Below the pieces are notes generated by a model. It was not told the DNA's origin, ran no database searches, and saw only the letters and a program-made list of their open reading frames with translations. Shown here one piece after another: positions 23,901 through 38,250 of a stretch of 64,000 nt of DNA. The stretch spans positions 3,686,713 through 3,750,712 of the forward strand of contig HG738139.1 in NCBI GenBank assembly GCA_000499405.2, written 5' to 3'. Source of the stretch: Onchocerca volvulus. Taxonomy: Eukaryota > Nematoda > Chromadorea > Rhabditida > Onchocercidae. Every line of letters starts with the position of its first letter. Position 1 is the first letter of the stretch. Position numbers and translations under genes: made by a program.

Positions 23901-24649
23901 ACAACAAATACGATAAATTATAACAAATTCAAAATTAAATTACTGTCAAATTTTGAAATTTTGAAGAATAATAAGTTTAAATTCAAACTTTAACATTCAT
24001 TCTCTTCATTTTTTTTTTAAGTTTTACAAGTTTATTTTTTTAGATAGAAATTTATGCATAGATGAAATAATATTTCTTTTCGTTAATTTTTTCATTTAAC
24101 ATTCCGATAAATATCATTTTGATTTTATGGCTAAAAAAATTTTGCTACTTTTTTGAAATCAATGTTTAATTTTAGCTAGACGAAATGAATATGTAATAAA
24201 AGATTGTCATAAAAAAGTTTGTCGTACAAAATTATTAATTAAAACTTAATTAATTACATAAGAATTTTTGGAAAAATAATCATCAAATAATAAAACAAAA
24301 CATGCAATTATTTCATAAAAATATAATATCACAAAATTTTATCATATACGAATTTTAAATTTATTATTATTTTTATCCATAACAATAGTTTGTAATTCTA
24401 GATATTATTGTTTTCAAAATTTTTACACCATATTAATAATTTGAATTTTTTAAATTGACAAAAAATTTTTTGAAGTAAAAAAGAAAAAAAAAAGATTAAA
24501 TTGGCATACCTTGGATTTTTTAAAGGTATTGTTTGGCCAAATTTTTTCGGTGAATTAATTCTTGAACTGGAAGCTATCAGATCACTATCGGAGAAATCAA
24601 TTCGTGATTGTTCTTTTGTACCTGATCCAGCTGATCCTGTATTTCCCAT
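20874..24649 (-). CDS. Nematode globin with predicted N-myristoylation
   Basis: Single-domain globin with extended ends, as in the large nematode glb family. Five exons: 24510..24649, 23478..23646, 22878..23113, 21515..21664, 20874..21147; 322 residues. The N-terminus MGNTGSAGS fits an N-myristoylation signal (Gly2, Ser6). The fold begins about residue 57 (ALTLSQRNIVKGCMD), with helix-C/E region AEKREDFRKFVEALSEEERI. H141 in DFGARHVQYRTFGFRPDFF is the likely proximal (F8) histidine, in the usual G-x-x-H-x-x-y-g-v/f-x-P-x-F setting. A tryptophan is split over the intron 3 boundary. The last about 110 residues are a charged, Ser/Arg-rich tail (SGPKKKSRSP, NGRRNSAI). Intron 3 contains a tRNA-Trp on the other strand and a tandem repeat; intron 2 has exon-derived repeats. 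C. elegans GLB-26 is a known myristoylated globin, but orthology is not established. Confidence 0.85.
22076..22147 (+). tRNA. tRNA-Trp (CCA anticodon)
   Basis: 72-nt cloverleaf: acceptor arm GACTCCG pairing with CGGGGTC and discriminator A; D arm with GGCGCAACGGTAGCGC; anticodon stem TCTGA/TCAGA with loop CTCCAGA (anticodon CCA at 22108-22110); T arm with GTTCGAATC. It has intact A- and B-box promoter sequences and no intron. TTTT at 22153-22156 is a short Pol III terminator. It lies antisense inside intron 3 of the globin gene. It closely resembles the nematode tRNA-Trp consensus. Confidence 0.97.
22727..22870. repeat. About 36-bp tandem repeat abutting a globin splice donor
   Basis: Units of the type GGATTAATATTAAGATTTAG plus AATTAGTATTTTA occur about 3.5 times and end only a few bases from the donor at 22877. 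The unit ends in a TTAATATTAATCTTACC variant that overlaps the splice site. Confidence 0.8.
23311..23450. repeat. 52-bp tandem repeat in globin intron 2, exon-derived
   Basis: Copies begin at 23322 and 23374, with a partial copy from 23426. Each contains AAATTTCCGGAAATCATCTC, which also occurs with one change at the 3' end of exon 2 (about 23495-23515), and the first copy is preceded by TTGCTTCA, also present in the exon. The repeats therefore look like duplicated exon 2 sequence. Confidence 0.85.
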
Positions 24650-24688
24650 TATCAATACTTTTGCCAATAAATTTTAAGTGATTTAACC

Positions 24689-24698
24689 TGAAATTTCT
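24689..24698 (-). promoter_or_regulatory. Probable splice-leader or 5' UTR acceptor of globin gene
   Basis: On the minus strand AGAAATTTCAG ends about 40 bases before the ATG at 24649, after a poly-pyrimidine tract. Confidence 0.45.
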
Positions 24699-27600
24699 TG
24701 TTTTTTTCTTTTTTTTTTTTTACAAAATCACTAAAATTTAAATCGACGAAATAATTATTTTTCATAAAATTACATAAATTGAAGAACACAAATTATAATA
24801 AACAAGAAAGTGAAAAAACGGATAAATGATGATAAGAAATTATCATATTTTAAATTTTAACATATTATTGAAAAATTTTGTGTTCTTTTCGAAATTTTAT
24901 TCCAAAATATTTTTTTTTTTAGATTAGAAAAAAAATTGCGATAGAATTTTTTTAGATGATATTTTATTTAAAATTGTGAAATAACCTTTATCATTTTTTT
25001 TCGATTTATTATTACTATTATCTGTCTTTCTCATTAATTTTAGTTAATTTTTTACTTATAAATAATTATTGATTGATTAAAAATTATCATCGCACATTTT
25101 AAATTATATTCGATTATGCTGAAATTTAATAACTCAAATAGCAAATTGAAATGTACCAGTTAAGCTTAAATTTAAAATAACCAGAAATAGTAAAATAGAA
25201 AAGAATAATTAAAATGACGATATTTATAGCTTATAATTCTGCTATCCATTCTTAGTAAATTTCATCCAAAAGAGGTTTATTGTCGAGAAAAATGATGAAA
25301 AAATAATTCAAAGCGAATAATAAATAGCAGTAGCCATTATATTTATGAAAATTTCAAAAAAAAAAAAAAATGAAAAATTTCAATTCTAATTTTTGCCTTT
25401 CATATGCAATTATATATGGAGATCAAATATCTTAATAGAAAAATGAAATAAGAAAAATAATAGAGCTTGAATGATAGATAGCAATAGCTATTAATTGTAT
25501 TTATAGAAATTTCAAAAAAAAAAATGAAAAAAAATGAAAAATTTTAATTCTAATTTTTGCCTCACGCAATTATCATTGTTAAATTTGAATTCTAAAGTAA
25601 GCATTTTAAATTATATTTTTGAGGTCGAAATTTTTGAAACGGAATACAAATTTAAATACTTGATTAGAAAAAAAAATGAAGTAAATAAGTAATTAAATCT
25701 TAAATAAAAATAGAAATAGAGCTATTATATTGATGAAAATTTAAAAAAAAAAAAAAATGAAAAATGAAAAATTTCAATTTTAATTTTCACCTTTTATATG
25801 GATTTATAAATGATAAATTTGAACGATAAAAATAAGCATTTTAAATTAGATTTTTGTGATGAAATCTTTTGGAATTTAAGTTTAAAAATTTTTTAAAAAT
25901 TATGAAAATTAAAATAAATTAAATGAAAAATTAATTAATTTAAACAAATGAGTAAGTAAATAATTTAGCAAACATTCTAATAGAAAGCAATTTTACGCAT
26001 TTAATGAATAAATGAAACGAAAAAAAAAGAAGAAAATTGGGAAAAAAAAAGAAACGAATTTAAGAAAAAAAATATTTCGACTCAATAGTGAAGCTATCAG
26101 AATGCAAATTGTATATCCCAAGAAAAAAAATGTCAAATTAAACGATGAGAAGGCGACAATAAATTAGACGACAAACTTCCTTTTCAAAAGAATTTCGTTT
26201 TTTTTTTTTTTTTTTTTTCTATTCTTTATCGTTTAGCAAGTCAAATTTTATAGTGCACAAAATCGCTAGTAAAGATTAAAAAGTAAAAAAAAAAAACGAA
26301 AAAGACGAAAATAATTCGATAAAACTAAGTTATTTTGAAATTTTGAATTAAAAATTTATCGAACAGTTTGAAAAATTTATATTATCAGTAATAATTCTGT
26401 TCAAGTTTCCTTTTTTTTTTTTTGATTAAATTTTTCAATTCATTTTTGATAATATTCTATTGATATTAAAATAAATTAATAATCGATTTTTAAGAATAAA
26501 ATAATTCTGCAAAATTATCCGATTTATAATTTTTGTTGAAATTTTTATTTACTTTAATAAATCTATTCTAAGCTTTTCTATAATGATTAATAAAAAATTT
26601 CTACAATCTAGATTTTACCAAATTTGTTGAATATGTTTACGTCACTTAGGATATATTGCTTTCAATAAATACGCAATCCGCCTAATTTTAAACTGAGGTA
26701 GAATTTAAAAATTAATTTAATGTTAGTACAAAAAGCAATATAAAGAGACTTCAATGTAAGAAATTTTTGCAAAATTTCTCTGAAAAATCAAATTTTTTGC
26801 ACTTACACAAGTAAAGCCAATTTGTTAAAAATTATTGCAAATGAAACAACTTTTTAAGACGGGAAGAATCAATCAATATTGCCATCTTACACCATTACTG
26901 AATGAGAATAAGAAAAGAAAATAAGTTTTTTCTTTCTTTTTCTTTTTATTGTTAGTTAAATATACCTTGGTATAAAATGAGATTAGCTATAAATAAAATA
27001 AAAATAAAAAGAAATTTTGTCGCCTTTTTTCTTTTGATTGCTAATTGCTAATTTATCTTTTGATTGCTGATTGAAAAATAAATTTGATTTAAAATTGGCT
27101 TATTTTGTTTAAAAAATAAACTTTTATGCTAGAAATAATGACGTGTTTTTGTCTTCAAAATGAAAAAAAAAAGTGCCATTACTACTGATGAAAAAGTTAT
27201 TTTGAAAACAAAACAGATAGCATATTTTTGCAAACTAATTTGAATGTTATTTAGTAAATTAAAGCTGATGTTTCTATAATTCAGTAATAAAATTATAATT
27301 TAATTTCAAAATTAAGTATTGAAGTACCACTATGATGCAATTAGCTGTCTTTTTCTTTCTTTATTTCAATTTATTTTTCCAGTTTAATCGAAATATAATT
27401 GAAATATGATGAAAAATAACATAAATAGAATCATATTTCTAAAAAATTTTTGTCGTAGAAAAAAAAGTACTGTACTATGGAAAAAAAAAAAAAAAAGAAA
27501 AGTGATGAAATAAATGTAAATCTGAACTAAAATTTGAAATTAAAACAACAAGCTTTTAAATTCAATTAAATTTACAACAAATAATAATATCTTCAAGAAA

Positions 27601-30176
27601 TGATAAAAAAAAAAAAGGAAATGAATTTCCAAATAATTACATTTCAATTACGGAAATTTATTCATTTAATGAAAGATATAATATGAAAATAGATGAATTT
27701 ACTGTTGATCTAAATAATTAGCAAAATTTAAATTTGACTAAATGATTAAATTTGATTAAATTAAATTTGATCAAACTTATATTCCCGCAAAAACTATGAA
27801 AATGTAATTAAATATTAAAAACATAAATTATCATATATTTAATGAAATGTATTTTTCCTTTATTTGTAAAAATTTTTTAAAATTTTGCCTATTTAAAAAT
27901 CTTCTATGTTTCCTGATTATTCGTTAATTAACATAAATCTATGATTTCTTAATGTTAATTCTAAAAAATTTAGATAATTAGAAAATAAAACTTGCCAAAA
28001 ATTTGTTAATTTTAGATATTTGTTTCTTTTTTAATTAATAATTAATATATTTCAATTCAATCCATAGCAATACCTAAATTTATAATTAATATAAAAGAAA
28101 TTCTTGAAATTTTACTTGTTTATTGTAATCATATAACTTTTTTTTCTTTTACTTAAATTTTTGATACAATATTTTCCTCTTTGTCCAAAAAATATTTAAT
28201 CTTAGCGTCAGATATGACTAAAGGTGAAAGATCAGAATTAAACTATTACTTTTTTCAAATTTACTTTCTTTTGTCTCATTTTCTCAATGTTTTGAAACTT
28301 AGTTCATTTTTTTTTTTTACACCCTTTGACAATAACTTGAAAATTAATTCAAATATATGATTCAAGTAATTTTCGAAGAGTTATTTATATTAAAAAAAAA
28401 AAAAAAGAAATATTAATGTTAAATTTATGAGAATTTATGCCAAAAAATATGAAAATATTCACTTAGAAATACAAAAAATAAATTTTTTGAATTTTCCTTT
28501 GTTAATAAAAACCATACTGATAATATATTCCATAGTTAACATAACTAAAATGTTTCAGGATTAAAATAAAATTAAAAGAAAAAGAAAAAAAAAATGAAAT
28601 CCTTTCCAAGCATTTTATTATTTTTAAAAATAGCAATGGCAAAGAAGTTCTCAAAATTTTGCTAAAAAAATTTTATGAATTTTTTTATTTTTTGCGAAAT
28701 TTTTATCATTTTTGTTGGGATAAAAATTGATAAATTTCATTTTATTTTGAAATAAAATGAAAATATAACAAATTATAGGCAAAAATATATTCCCACGCCA
28801 ACAAAAATTATTATTTTAAGATAATCACTAGGTTTGGATAAATGATAAAAAAAATCATCTATAATGGTTTAAAAAAAGGAAAAAAAAAAAGACGAAATGA
28901 AGAATGCACATATTATGAATGATGGAAAAATCGTTTTTCAGTATTTTATTCCAAATTGCTTTAAAAATTTTTATAAATATTGTAATTCATTTTAATTTCA
29001 AATTTGTTTTGAAAAATTTTACAACAAATTGTTTTCAAGATTTTCAACTTCAAGAAAAGAAAGTACTTTTTTTTGTTTTCGTTCAGAGAACAAACTTTAC
29101 GTTCATGTTAATTCAATATTCAAACAAAAATGTAAGCAATTATATTTCACTCCATTTTTCTTGATTAATTAATCACAGGGAAAAACAAACATTTCACGAT
29201 GGCTGCTAGTTTTAGTTTTAAAACTTCTTCTTCTTCGAAAAAAAAAAAAGAAAGAAAGAAGAAAATTTTTGGTAAATTTAGAATAAAAAATTTAAAACAA
29301 ATTATACATTTTCATCAAAACAGATAAATTATTTGAGATTTATTAATTGTTAATTATTATATTAATTATCCTTTGCTTTTTTTTTCTTGTTTTTGCCATT
29401 CTTATTTTTTTTATATCATCGAAGAATTAGTAAATTAAATTAAAAGAAAAGCAATCCAAAATGGCACAAAAATTATTTTCATAGCAAGAAAAGCGTAAAT
29501 TTTTGAACTTTGTAATAACTAATTAGAAAATAAAAGCAATAAATTATATTCAAATTTAATTTAATAAGAATTGAATATTATTCGGAATTACTTCTCAGTG
29601 GTGATTAATGAGTAATTTTAAATTGTATTTTCATAGAGTAAAAATTTTTGGATGATTTGAATATTTTGAAAATTTCAATAACATATGCGTAATTTACATG
29701 TTAATAGGAAATAATTACTTGAAAAAGGAAAAATAGATTAAAAAATATAGTAATTAATAAAAATTGTGAACTAGTGTTAGGAAAAAAAATTATTCAGTAT
29801 TATATGTAATAAAAATGTTTTAGTGGGAAAACAACAAAAAAATGGAAAAGAAAGATCATAAAATTGAAGTGGAAATATATAATCATTGATTTAAGAAATC
29901 ATTAATTTGATTTAACTTGTCGAATAATTTCTAAATTTTGAAAATACTGTTCTAGTCGATTTATTTATTAAATAAATTTAAGAAAGTTAAAAAGAAGCAA
30001 AGAAGAGGGAATGATTTAAGATTGAAATACTGATTGAATTATTAGTTTAATTAAATTTAGCAATTAATTTTTAAGTTTTAAGGAAGTTAAGAAAATGAAA
30101 GGAAAAATTTCACAATTGAAAAGTGAAATTGTTCAATAATTCTTTCTCTCATCTTCTTCCTCTTTTTCCAGAAAAC

Positions 30177-30207
<31 letters not shown>

Positions 30208-30839
30208 AGGAAAAACAGAAAAAAAAACAATTCAAGTAACAGCTGCTTTTTCAAACTTTGTATTACGAAATTTTCAACTATTTGATCTTTTCAGTTTTCA
30301 ATTTTAACTATGCAACAAAAGCAACGAAAAAAAAGAACTTTTAATGAAAGTATTAAAAAATTCAAGTGAAAGTTTGAAAAACAAGGAAAATTTCGAATTT
30401 TTGATTAAATGTGAAATGAAGAAATTTATTCTACCGGAAGAGGAAGTATTAATAGATCATTTATAATGGAAAATCTTTCCTTCTCCTACTAAAAGACATA
30501 AATTTAATTAGAAACTTTTAAAAATTAGCGGTTTTTTTGTTCTTTTTTTTCAATTTTGGCAGCAATTTATAAAAATTTAACAAAATCATTTTTCAAAAAA
30601 GATTGATAATTATATCTTCCTTTTTTTATTATCAACAAAAAGATAATGATTTTAATGAGCGATTTATATTAAAATACATAAATTATTATAGATTAATTAT
30701 TTACATGTTAACATAACATAGTAGCGAAATTTATGACTGACAAGAAAATCGATGTTTACATATCATATAATATGACAAAATTTGTCATTGAAAAGAGTGA
30801 AAATTTATAATTTGAAAAGAATTCATTCGCAATGTTACG

Positions 30840-31350
30840 AAAGGTCTCCACGTATTCCACGTACTCACGTTACTATTACACGTTTATACTTTAACTTCAT
30901 TACATACTTGCATTAACGTTTTTTTTTTTTCACATGTTCATACATAATTTTTTACATATTTATACATTAACGTTTCTACACGTTTATGCACTAAGTTTTC
31001 TATATATTCATAATTGATCAGAATTATCATGATAATAATAAAGATGATGACGATAATGATGACGATGATGATGGCTATTTATGATGATGTGAAAAGGGTT
31101 GATTGATGACGTTTTTACACGTTTCTACGTTAACATCTCTACATTATTTATACGTTAACACTTCTACTACACGTTTATACGTGATTTCATCCATATGTTA
31201 TATTTTTACACGTTTGTGCTCATGTTTTTACGCATTAATACGTTAATCTACACGTTTCTACGTGAACTTTTTTGTACATTCATGTATTAACATTTCTAAA
31301 ATCTGTGTATTAGTAGTTTTTCTACGCGTATATCGTTAATTTTTTTGCAT
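30840..31350. repeat. Degenerate minisatellite, ACGTTTCTACGTTAAC-like
   Basis: Around 20 diverged units of the type TACACGTTTATACGTTAAC spread over about 500 bp, interrupted by a GATGATG patch at 31042-31077. Confidence 0.75.
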
Positions 31351-33009
31351 ACCATACTTAAATGGTGTTAATTAAATTTCACAAATTCTCGATTTTTCTA
31401 CTTCAGCAAGAATTATCATATCGAAAACAGATAAATTAGAATATTAATAAAATGAATAATGTAAAATGATAAAAATAAATTTAACGTTAAATCATTAAAA
31501 AAAAAAAAAAAAAATGACAAATATAACGGATGTGGAAAATTTGTCATTCGTTTTTTTTTTTGTCTCCTTCCTTCTCTTGAGGTTTTTATAATTCAACGAA
31601 AAAAAAAAAAAAAAAAGGAAATAAAATCTTTCTGAGTTATTTGCTAAAGAAAATTTTATAATAACATACAATTATAATAAAATAATAATTGCAAAAAAAA
31701 AAAAAAGAAGAAAACAAAGAATTCATCAAAATATTTCAATATTTTTTAACGAAATGGAAAAGCAAAGATTAAATTCGAATATCGGCAAAGAAAAAATGAA
31801 AAATTATTTCTTTTTTTTTTTTCGAATTAAATGAAAGAAAATTATAAAAGATAGACGAATTGGAAAAAAAAAATGCTTTTAAATGCTTTAATTAAAAATT
31901 TTTTACTCAGATAAGCCATTTTCATGCATATATATATATGGGCAAATTTATTCTGAAGGGAAAATATATATTAAAAAAATGATAATTACCTTTTCTTTTT
32001 TACTTAATTTTTCTCTTTTTTTTTTTTTTAAATCTTTTTCTATTATCTATCTATTTAATTTTATTGCATTTTTTCGTCTTTTTTTCTCTTTTTATATTCC
32101 TTTAATTATCTCACTTTTCCTAATCAAACAATTTATTATGTCTTAAAATTGTAAACAATTATTGAGTATTATTGGCAGATTTACCGGATATGTATACGTT
32201 TTAATAATAATAATTATTATTATTATTACTTCACAATAAATTCTTTTTTAAGTATAAAAATTTTTTTTAATATTAAAATATACAAAATAAATATTCAATA
32301 TTTTTTTGCTTCATTCATTCGTCGCTTTATTATTTTGTTACTTTTTATAAATAAATATGCTTTTTTTTTTTCGGTATCTGAGAATCAATTATTAGCAAAT
32401 GGAAATAATATACAATAAGTTTTATCATTAGTTACCGCTGACAATAATTTTATCAGATTACAACTTATATTTAAATATCATTAGATTTAACTAACTGATA
32501 AATTTCTATTTGCATCTTCATCATTATCAATTAATTATTAATAATGGCAATAATTCATTTATATTTTTAAATAAATAGAAGAATTTCATTTGAAATATTC
32601 AAATAATTTAAATAATAAATTTTTAAAGGTATTTCGGAATTAAGTAAATAAAAAGTAAGTTTAAGTGAAAAAATTCAAATAATTCAAAATTTAACGAAAA
32701 AAAAAATTTAAATAATAATTGGAAAGTTATTTTTTATCTTCTATTCTAGTCAGTACTTTCAATATTTACTATTAAATTGCCATTAAAAAGAATTTAATAT
32801 CAAATTAACAAAATTCGAAGATCATAATTAATGCTATTGCATAACTGACTTTTTTTTTTTCGTTAATTCTATGATTTATTCGATTTAATTCATTTCAGTT
32901 CAAAATCTAAAATCACTTTTTTTTCACGTTTGAAGAAAAAACAAATTTAATAGATTTTTGAATAATATAATCTATCTTTACTAAGTAAATACTACCCTAA
33001 TACTTTACA

Positions 33010-33665
33010 AAGAGATTGTAATACCTACATTACTTCATAAGAATATCATACAGTATAACTTCATCAAAATTATTTTACAGTATTTATTATTATCACTCTT
33101 ATCATCGAAATTGTCTTATTGCATCACTTCTTTTATTTTATTTTAGATACAAGCTGTTCTACTACACTACTTTATCACGGCTATTTTGCTGTGTTACTTT
33201 ATAAGATTCTCGTACAGTATTATTTTATGAAGACTACAGTATTAATTTATAAGGATTTTCACACAGTATTATAAAAAATGTCATAAAATATTTTTAAAAA
33301 AATTTAAAAAAATATTCTATAATATTATATAATATTATTTTCTGGAGATTATCATACAATATTACTTTATAAAGACTGCCACTACATACAGTATCATTGC
33401 AATATCGCTTTATACAGTATCGGTTTAGGAAACTTGTCGTACAGTATTATTTTGTAGAAATTGTCATACAGTACTACTTTGTAGATTATCATACAGTTTT
33501 ATTCTACCATATCATTTAGTATTATTTTCTGAAGATTGTCATACAGTATTGCTTTACAAAAGACTGTAGCACCTATTTCATATTGTTGTACAGTATTATT
33601 CTAGAAAAATTAACATACAGCATTACTGTGTATTCCATATTATCATATGGTATTATTTTATGAAA
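33010..33665. repeat. Degenerate minisatellite, CATACAGTATTACTTTAT-like
   Basis: About 20 diverged units of roughly 25-35 bp containing ACAGTATTATTTTATGAAGA or a near variant. A weaker relative with ACAGTATCC-like units occurs at 48776-48985. Confidence 0.8.
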
Positions 33666-35944
33666 AAACCGTAGAAAAATCGAAAAAAAACAGTAATAAT
33701 TATAAAAAATCACAATAAATCCATAGTGGCTAATAATTGTTATCATTGATAATTGCTGTTATCATGGCTAGTGTTACTTTCAAAATCTACCGATAAAATT
33801 ATGTTTTATTTTACATATGACATCAACCAATTGATTTTTGATTTTTAGTCAAGTTTGTTAAGCTAAATCATTCCAAATCCCTTTTTATTTTGTTTTCAAT
33901 TATTTAAAAAAAAAAAAGAAAAAATCAAAGAATAAAAATTAAATTAAACATACATGAAATAAACTAGACAGATCAGAAAAAATCGAATCAAATATCAAAA
34001 AGCAAATATATTTATATATATATTTTTGATATCTGATTCATACATATACACACATATTGTAAGCAACTGTTTGCAGTTGTTGCGTCTGAGGTAAAAATAA
34101 TATTTCTAAAACTCATTTTAAAAATTTTATTCGACAAAATATATATTTTACAATTGTAAAGATATAATGAAAGATAACTGAATGAAAAATTTGATAGTTT
34201 GATAATTGTTCTGACTGAAATTTGAGACGAAAAAGTATTAAATACGAAATTTATTATTATTCACAAAATTAATGACATATAAATGAATAAACAAATTGAG
34301 AAAATTATCGCAAATATATGAAATTTATCGTTGTTTTATCAATCAATTTCAATAATAAATTTTAAAAGTTTCAAATTTCAATACTAAATTTTTGAAAATA
34401 TCATTTCGAATTTTACTAAAACAAAATTATTAAAACTTGCTACTTTCTTTTCCTTTTTAATTTTCTCTCAACAATTTCTCATTTTAATTTACTTTCAAAG
34501 GTAAAACTGGAGCGAATTTTTATTTTTTTAATTTTTTTTAGTGACAGCGGGAAAGTTATTTCGTTTTATTATTTTAAATTACAAAAATATCGCATTGGTC
34601 GGATTTTTTACAAGTTAAAATTTCGAATTTCAACTTTTCTGTTCTTGTAAGTTGAATCAGTCATTTTTATGAATTGATTTCATTTTACAATTTGACAATC
34701 GATGAAGTGATCGAATGATGCATTAAATGTCACCGTATAACAGCTGTCGAATAGCTCTCACGCAGATATTCCTAGCATTTTTTTTCTTTTTTTTTGATAA
34801 AACTTATAATCAGTGTTACAAAAAAAAATTTGCATTTTCATTTTTATACTTAATTTTTTAGTGGCATTAAAAAATTGGCGAATAATTTCGATTAAAATAT
34901 GCTAATTCGATAAAAATTTAGAGAATATTCAAGTAAATTAATCATGAGGTCAACTAATTTGACCTGGTTTTTTTAGTAGAAGAAATCTTATTAATTCATA
35001 ACATATCATAATATTATGAAAAATGATACAATAGGAAAAAATCTTTCAATATCATTGATAATAAACATCTAGTACAAGAAGAAAAAAAAAAAAAAAAAAA
35101 AGGATTTTTTTCTATTTAAAAACCATTGTAAATATGAATGGAATGAAAATTCGTCGAAATCTCATAATTCTAATCTATTTTTCACCTTTGCTTTTCTATT
35201 TATATACAATTTGTATACTTCAAATGAAATGAATCATTTTGTACTTCAAGAAATGACGAAAATGTGAAATTCCTTTCAATCTTTTTCTTTCTCTTGTGTT
35301 AACATAATATTTATTTATATTTGTTTCAAAAATTTCTTGGCCATTTTTCGGATAGTATGAAATAGAAGGAACATCAAAGAGCACAACTGAAAGTTCATAT
35401 TTACAATAGTATTCTTAAAATTTTCGTTTTTTTTTTTTTTTTTTTTTTTTTCGAAATTCAGATTATTTTATTTGAAAGCGAATATTTAGTTGTGCTAAGC
35501 AAATTTTACATTGCAATGACGAAAATAATGAAAAATGAAAAAGCAAAAATTCATATTTTTGTTCTTCTCCAAATACAGTATGATTTATTTCATTTAAAGA
35601 TTTAATTAATGATGCTTAATTAGAGAAGAGATATTGAAATTATGTAATTTCGAAAAATTTTAAATGCACCTAAATTTGAGAACAATTATGAAAATATAAA
35701 ATAGTTCCTTCTCTTTTCCTTGTTCTTTTAAATTCTTATTATTAATATTATCAAAAATTCTAGCTATCATATCATTTTTTTTCACGATATTATGATATTT
35801 AATAAATCAATAATATTTATTCTAACATAATATTATGTTAAACTAATTGATATGCTAAAATTTTATGAAATCAAATTTTTTCAAATAAAATGTTCTCAAT
35901 ATAAATCAATGAATAATCCTAATCGATAGAGATAAAAATGTTAA

Positions 35945-36470
35945 TTCATCGTTGCGATTACTCCTCATATAACTTTGCAAATTCTTCATTGATTGCTTTC
36001 ACATTTTAATAAAACGTTGCATTCGAATAGACGCATGCTTTTATATATATATCTGCTTTTTTCTTCACCAAAATAAGTGAGCGGACTGAATCTATTGATT
36101 ATGCATACTTTATGCAAGGTGCACGTATCCTTCAGTATGCAATGCTTCGTTACGCTCGGTAAAAAAATGCACGTATTCCAATGTAACGTTCTGTCAAAAT
36201 TTCAAAGCAAAGAGGCAAAAATTATTGGAGATTTAAGATTCTGAACGAATGAAGATTAAGGTTGTTAATATCTTTAAAACCATTTATAATTTTGCAAAAG
36301 TGAGATAGCAGTAGCAACAATCCAGCAATTCAATTGAGCAGTTTCGAGTTCAAGTTTAAGTTTAGTCCCAAGTTAATTTTGAGAACAGTTCGGATGCTAA
36401 AATATCAAGGTGTAAGGAGGAAGAATAACAGGTCTTACAAGTCCAGTTAACAGATAAGAAAGATCATGTG
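35945..36470. mobile_element. Helitron fragments, two 5' termini head to head plus internal part
   Basis: 35945-36035 carries the terminal block in one orientation (TTGCAAATTCTTCATTGATT ... GCATTCGAATAGACGC) and 36150-36250 carries it inverted (TATTCCAATGTAACGTTC ... GGAGATTTAAGATTCTGAAC). The segment 36311-36395 matches the internal Gln-rich part of the 13-kb Helitron (AGCAGTTTCGAGTTCAAG). No coding capacity remains. Confidence 0.65.
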
Positions 36471-38139
36471 ATATTAGACCAACTGCTTGCTCAAAATTTC
36501 TAATAATTTCCAATTTTTTCGTCTTTTTCTATCAGATTTTTCTTTTTTTTTTCTTCTTTTTTGATGCTATAACAACGGATATGTTACTATGGAAAATTTT
36601 TTCAAGAAGACAAATGACACTTTTAAGCCAAAAAATCATTTTGCTTCCAAATTCATTTTATCTTTTGCTTAACAAATCAATGAAATAGTATGATAATCAT
36701 AAATTTGGGAATTAAATAATTCACATGAAGAATTTATCTGTCCATTTATTGCTTAATTGCTTAATGTATCCATAAACTGATTAATCAGTCAATGAAATAA
36801 TATTATAATTGTCAAATTCGTTAATTAAGTTAATTACATAGTTAATTTTCTGGTTAATTTAATTAATTATGCGGCTAATTTATCCATTTATTTATTGCTT
36901 AATTGCTTAATCTATTCATTTATTTTTTAAAAAATCAGTCAACGAAATTATATTATCGTTGAAGAATGTGACTAATTAAATTAATTGCATAGAGAAAAAA
37001 AATTACTTTTTCTCTTTCTACCTTTTTTTTACCATATCTTTTTTCTTTCAAAAGTTAATTCTCTTAACTTGATCACATAATAAAAATTTTAGTGTCTAAT
37101 GCAATGTGTGAAAAATTTGTCACATAAAATGAATGATGTTTAATTGGAATTTTTTTCATCTGAGAAATAAAGATTAGGAAAAAAGGGAAAAGGTAAATAT
37201 AAAAAAAGGTATAATTCACAATTTATATAACTTTTTGTCAGAAAAAATTATCACATCAAAAAAAGTTATCACATCATATTCAGTCAAATGGATCATTATA
37301 CTGCAAAAAATTTTAAAAAATGTTGAAAAAAACTTTATACTGCAAAAAATTAGAAAATTGTTGAAGAAAATTTCAAAATATATTTATTATATCATAGTTC
37401 TTGAAATCCGATGAAAAAAATCAAATTTGATGGATGAAATTTTATCTTCAAAATTTCATTTTTTTTAAAAAACTACTGATTGATCGAATTACAATGAGTG
37501 ATGAGCTGAAAGATGCATTATTATGGCTTTTAACATTGTAATTTGATCTCTTCATATTTTTTCAATCATAAAAATTGTGCATAATTTTAATTTAAAGTAA
37601 ACTTGTAAGTTTTAATAAAAGGAAAATTTGTTTGTTACTAAATCAATTTTGGGATTAATATCGTTTTGATAAAATGAAAAGTCCAAAAATCCAAAAGCCC
37701 AAAAGTGTTATTTTTTGAATAAAATTTGTCAGTTAAAAGTGGAAAAAGAATTGATCGCAAATAAGGTACTCAAATTTAAAAAAATCTAAACATTTTACAA
37801 CAAATATCGTTTTTCAAATTAATGAAGAAAAAAAAAATGTATCTGTGCACTTATAAAATATCAGGAAATATTTTCATATACTTCAGCCATTTAAAAAATT
37901 GTTTTCTGTTTATTTCAACAGATGTTTCATTACTTTAATTATTGAATATCGACAATAGCCAAGTTATTGTCGATAAAAATTTAGGATTATTGCTAATTTT
38001 GCAGTGAAACATACCTTTGTAATAAACTTTTTTAAAATCAAAATAATTGTTATTTTTATTTCTCTTAATTATTCACACCAGGAAATATGTAAATAAAAAG
38101 TTCCTTAAAAATTATTGATTGCTTTCAAAAAAATTATAT

Positions 38140-38250
38140 AACCAGGCGGAATTTATTTCAGTTATGTGTGATTTAGCCAAGCAAAATTTATTTCAATTTC
38201 ATGCTAATGCAGCCAAGTGGAATTTATATCAACTGTGATTAAGTTTTCAA
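38140..38250. repeat. Three-copy tandem repeat, about 37 bp
   Basis: Units start AACCAGGCGGAATTTATTTC, AGCCAAGCAAAATTTATTTC and AGCCAAGTGGAATTTATATC. Divergence between units is moderate. Confidence 0.7.

Noticed and set aside
34060..34090. Short hairpin around CAACTGTTTGCAGTTG
   Set aside because: Only about eight base pairs; too short for a microRNA precursor and common by chance.
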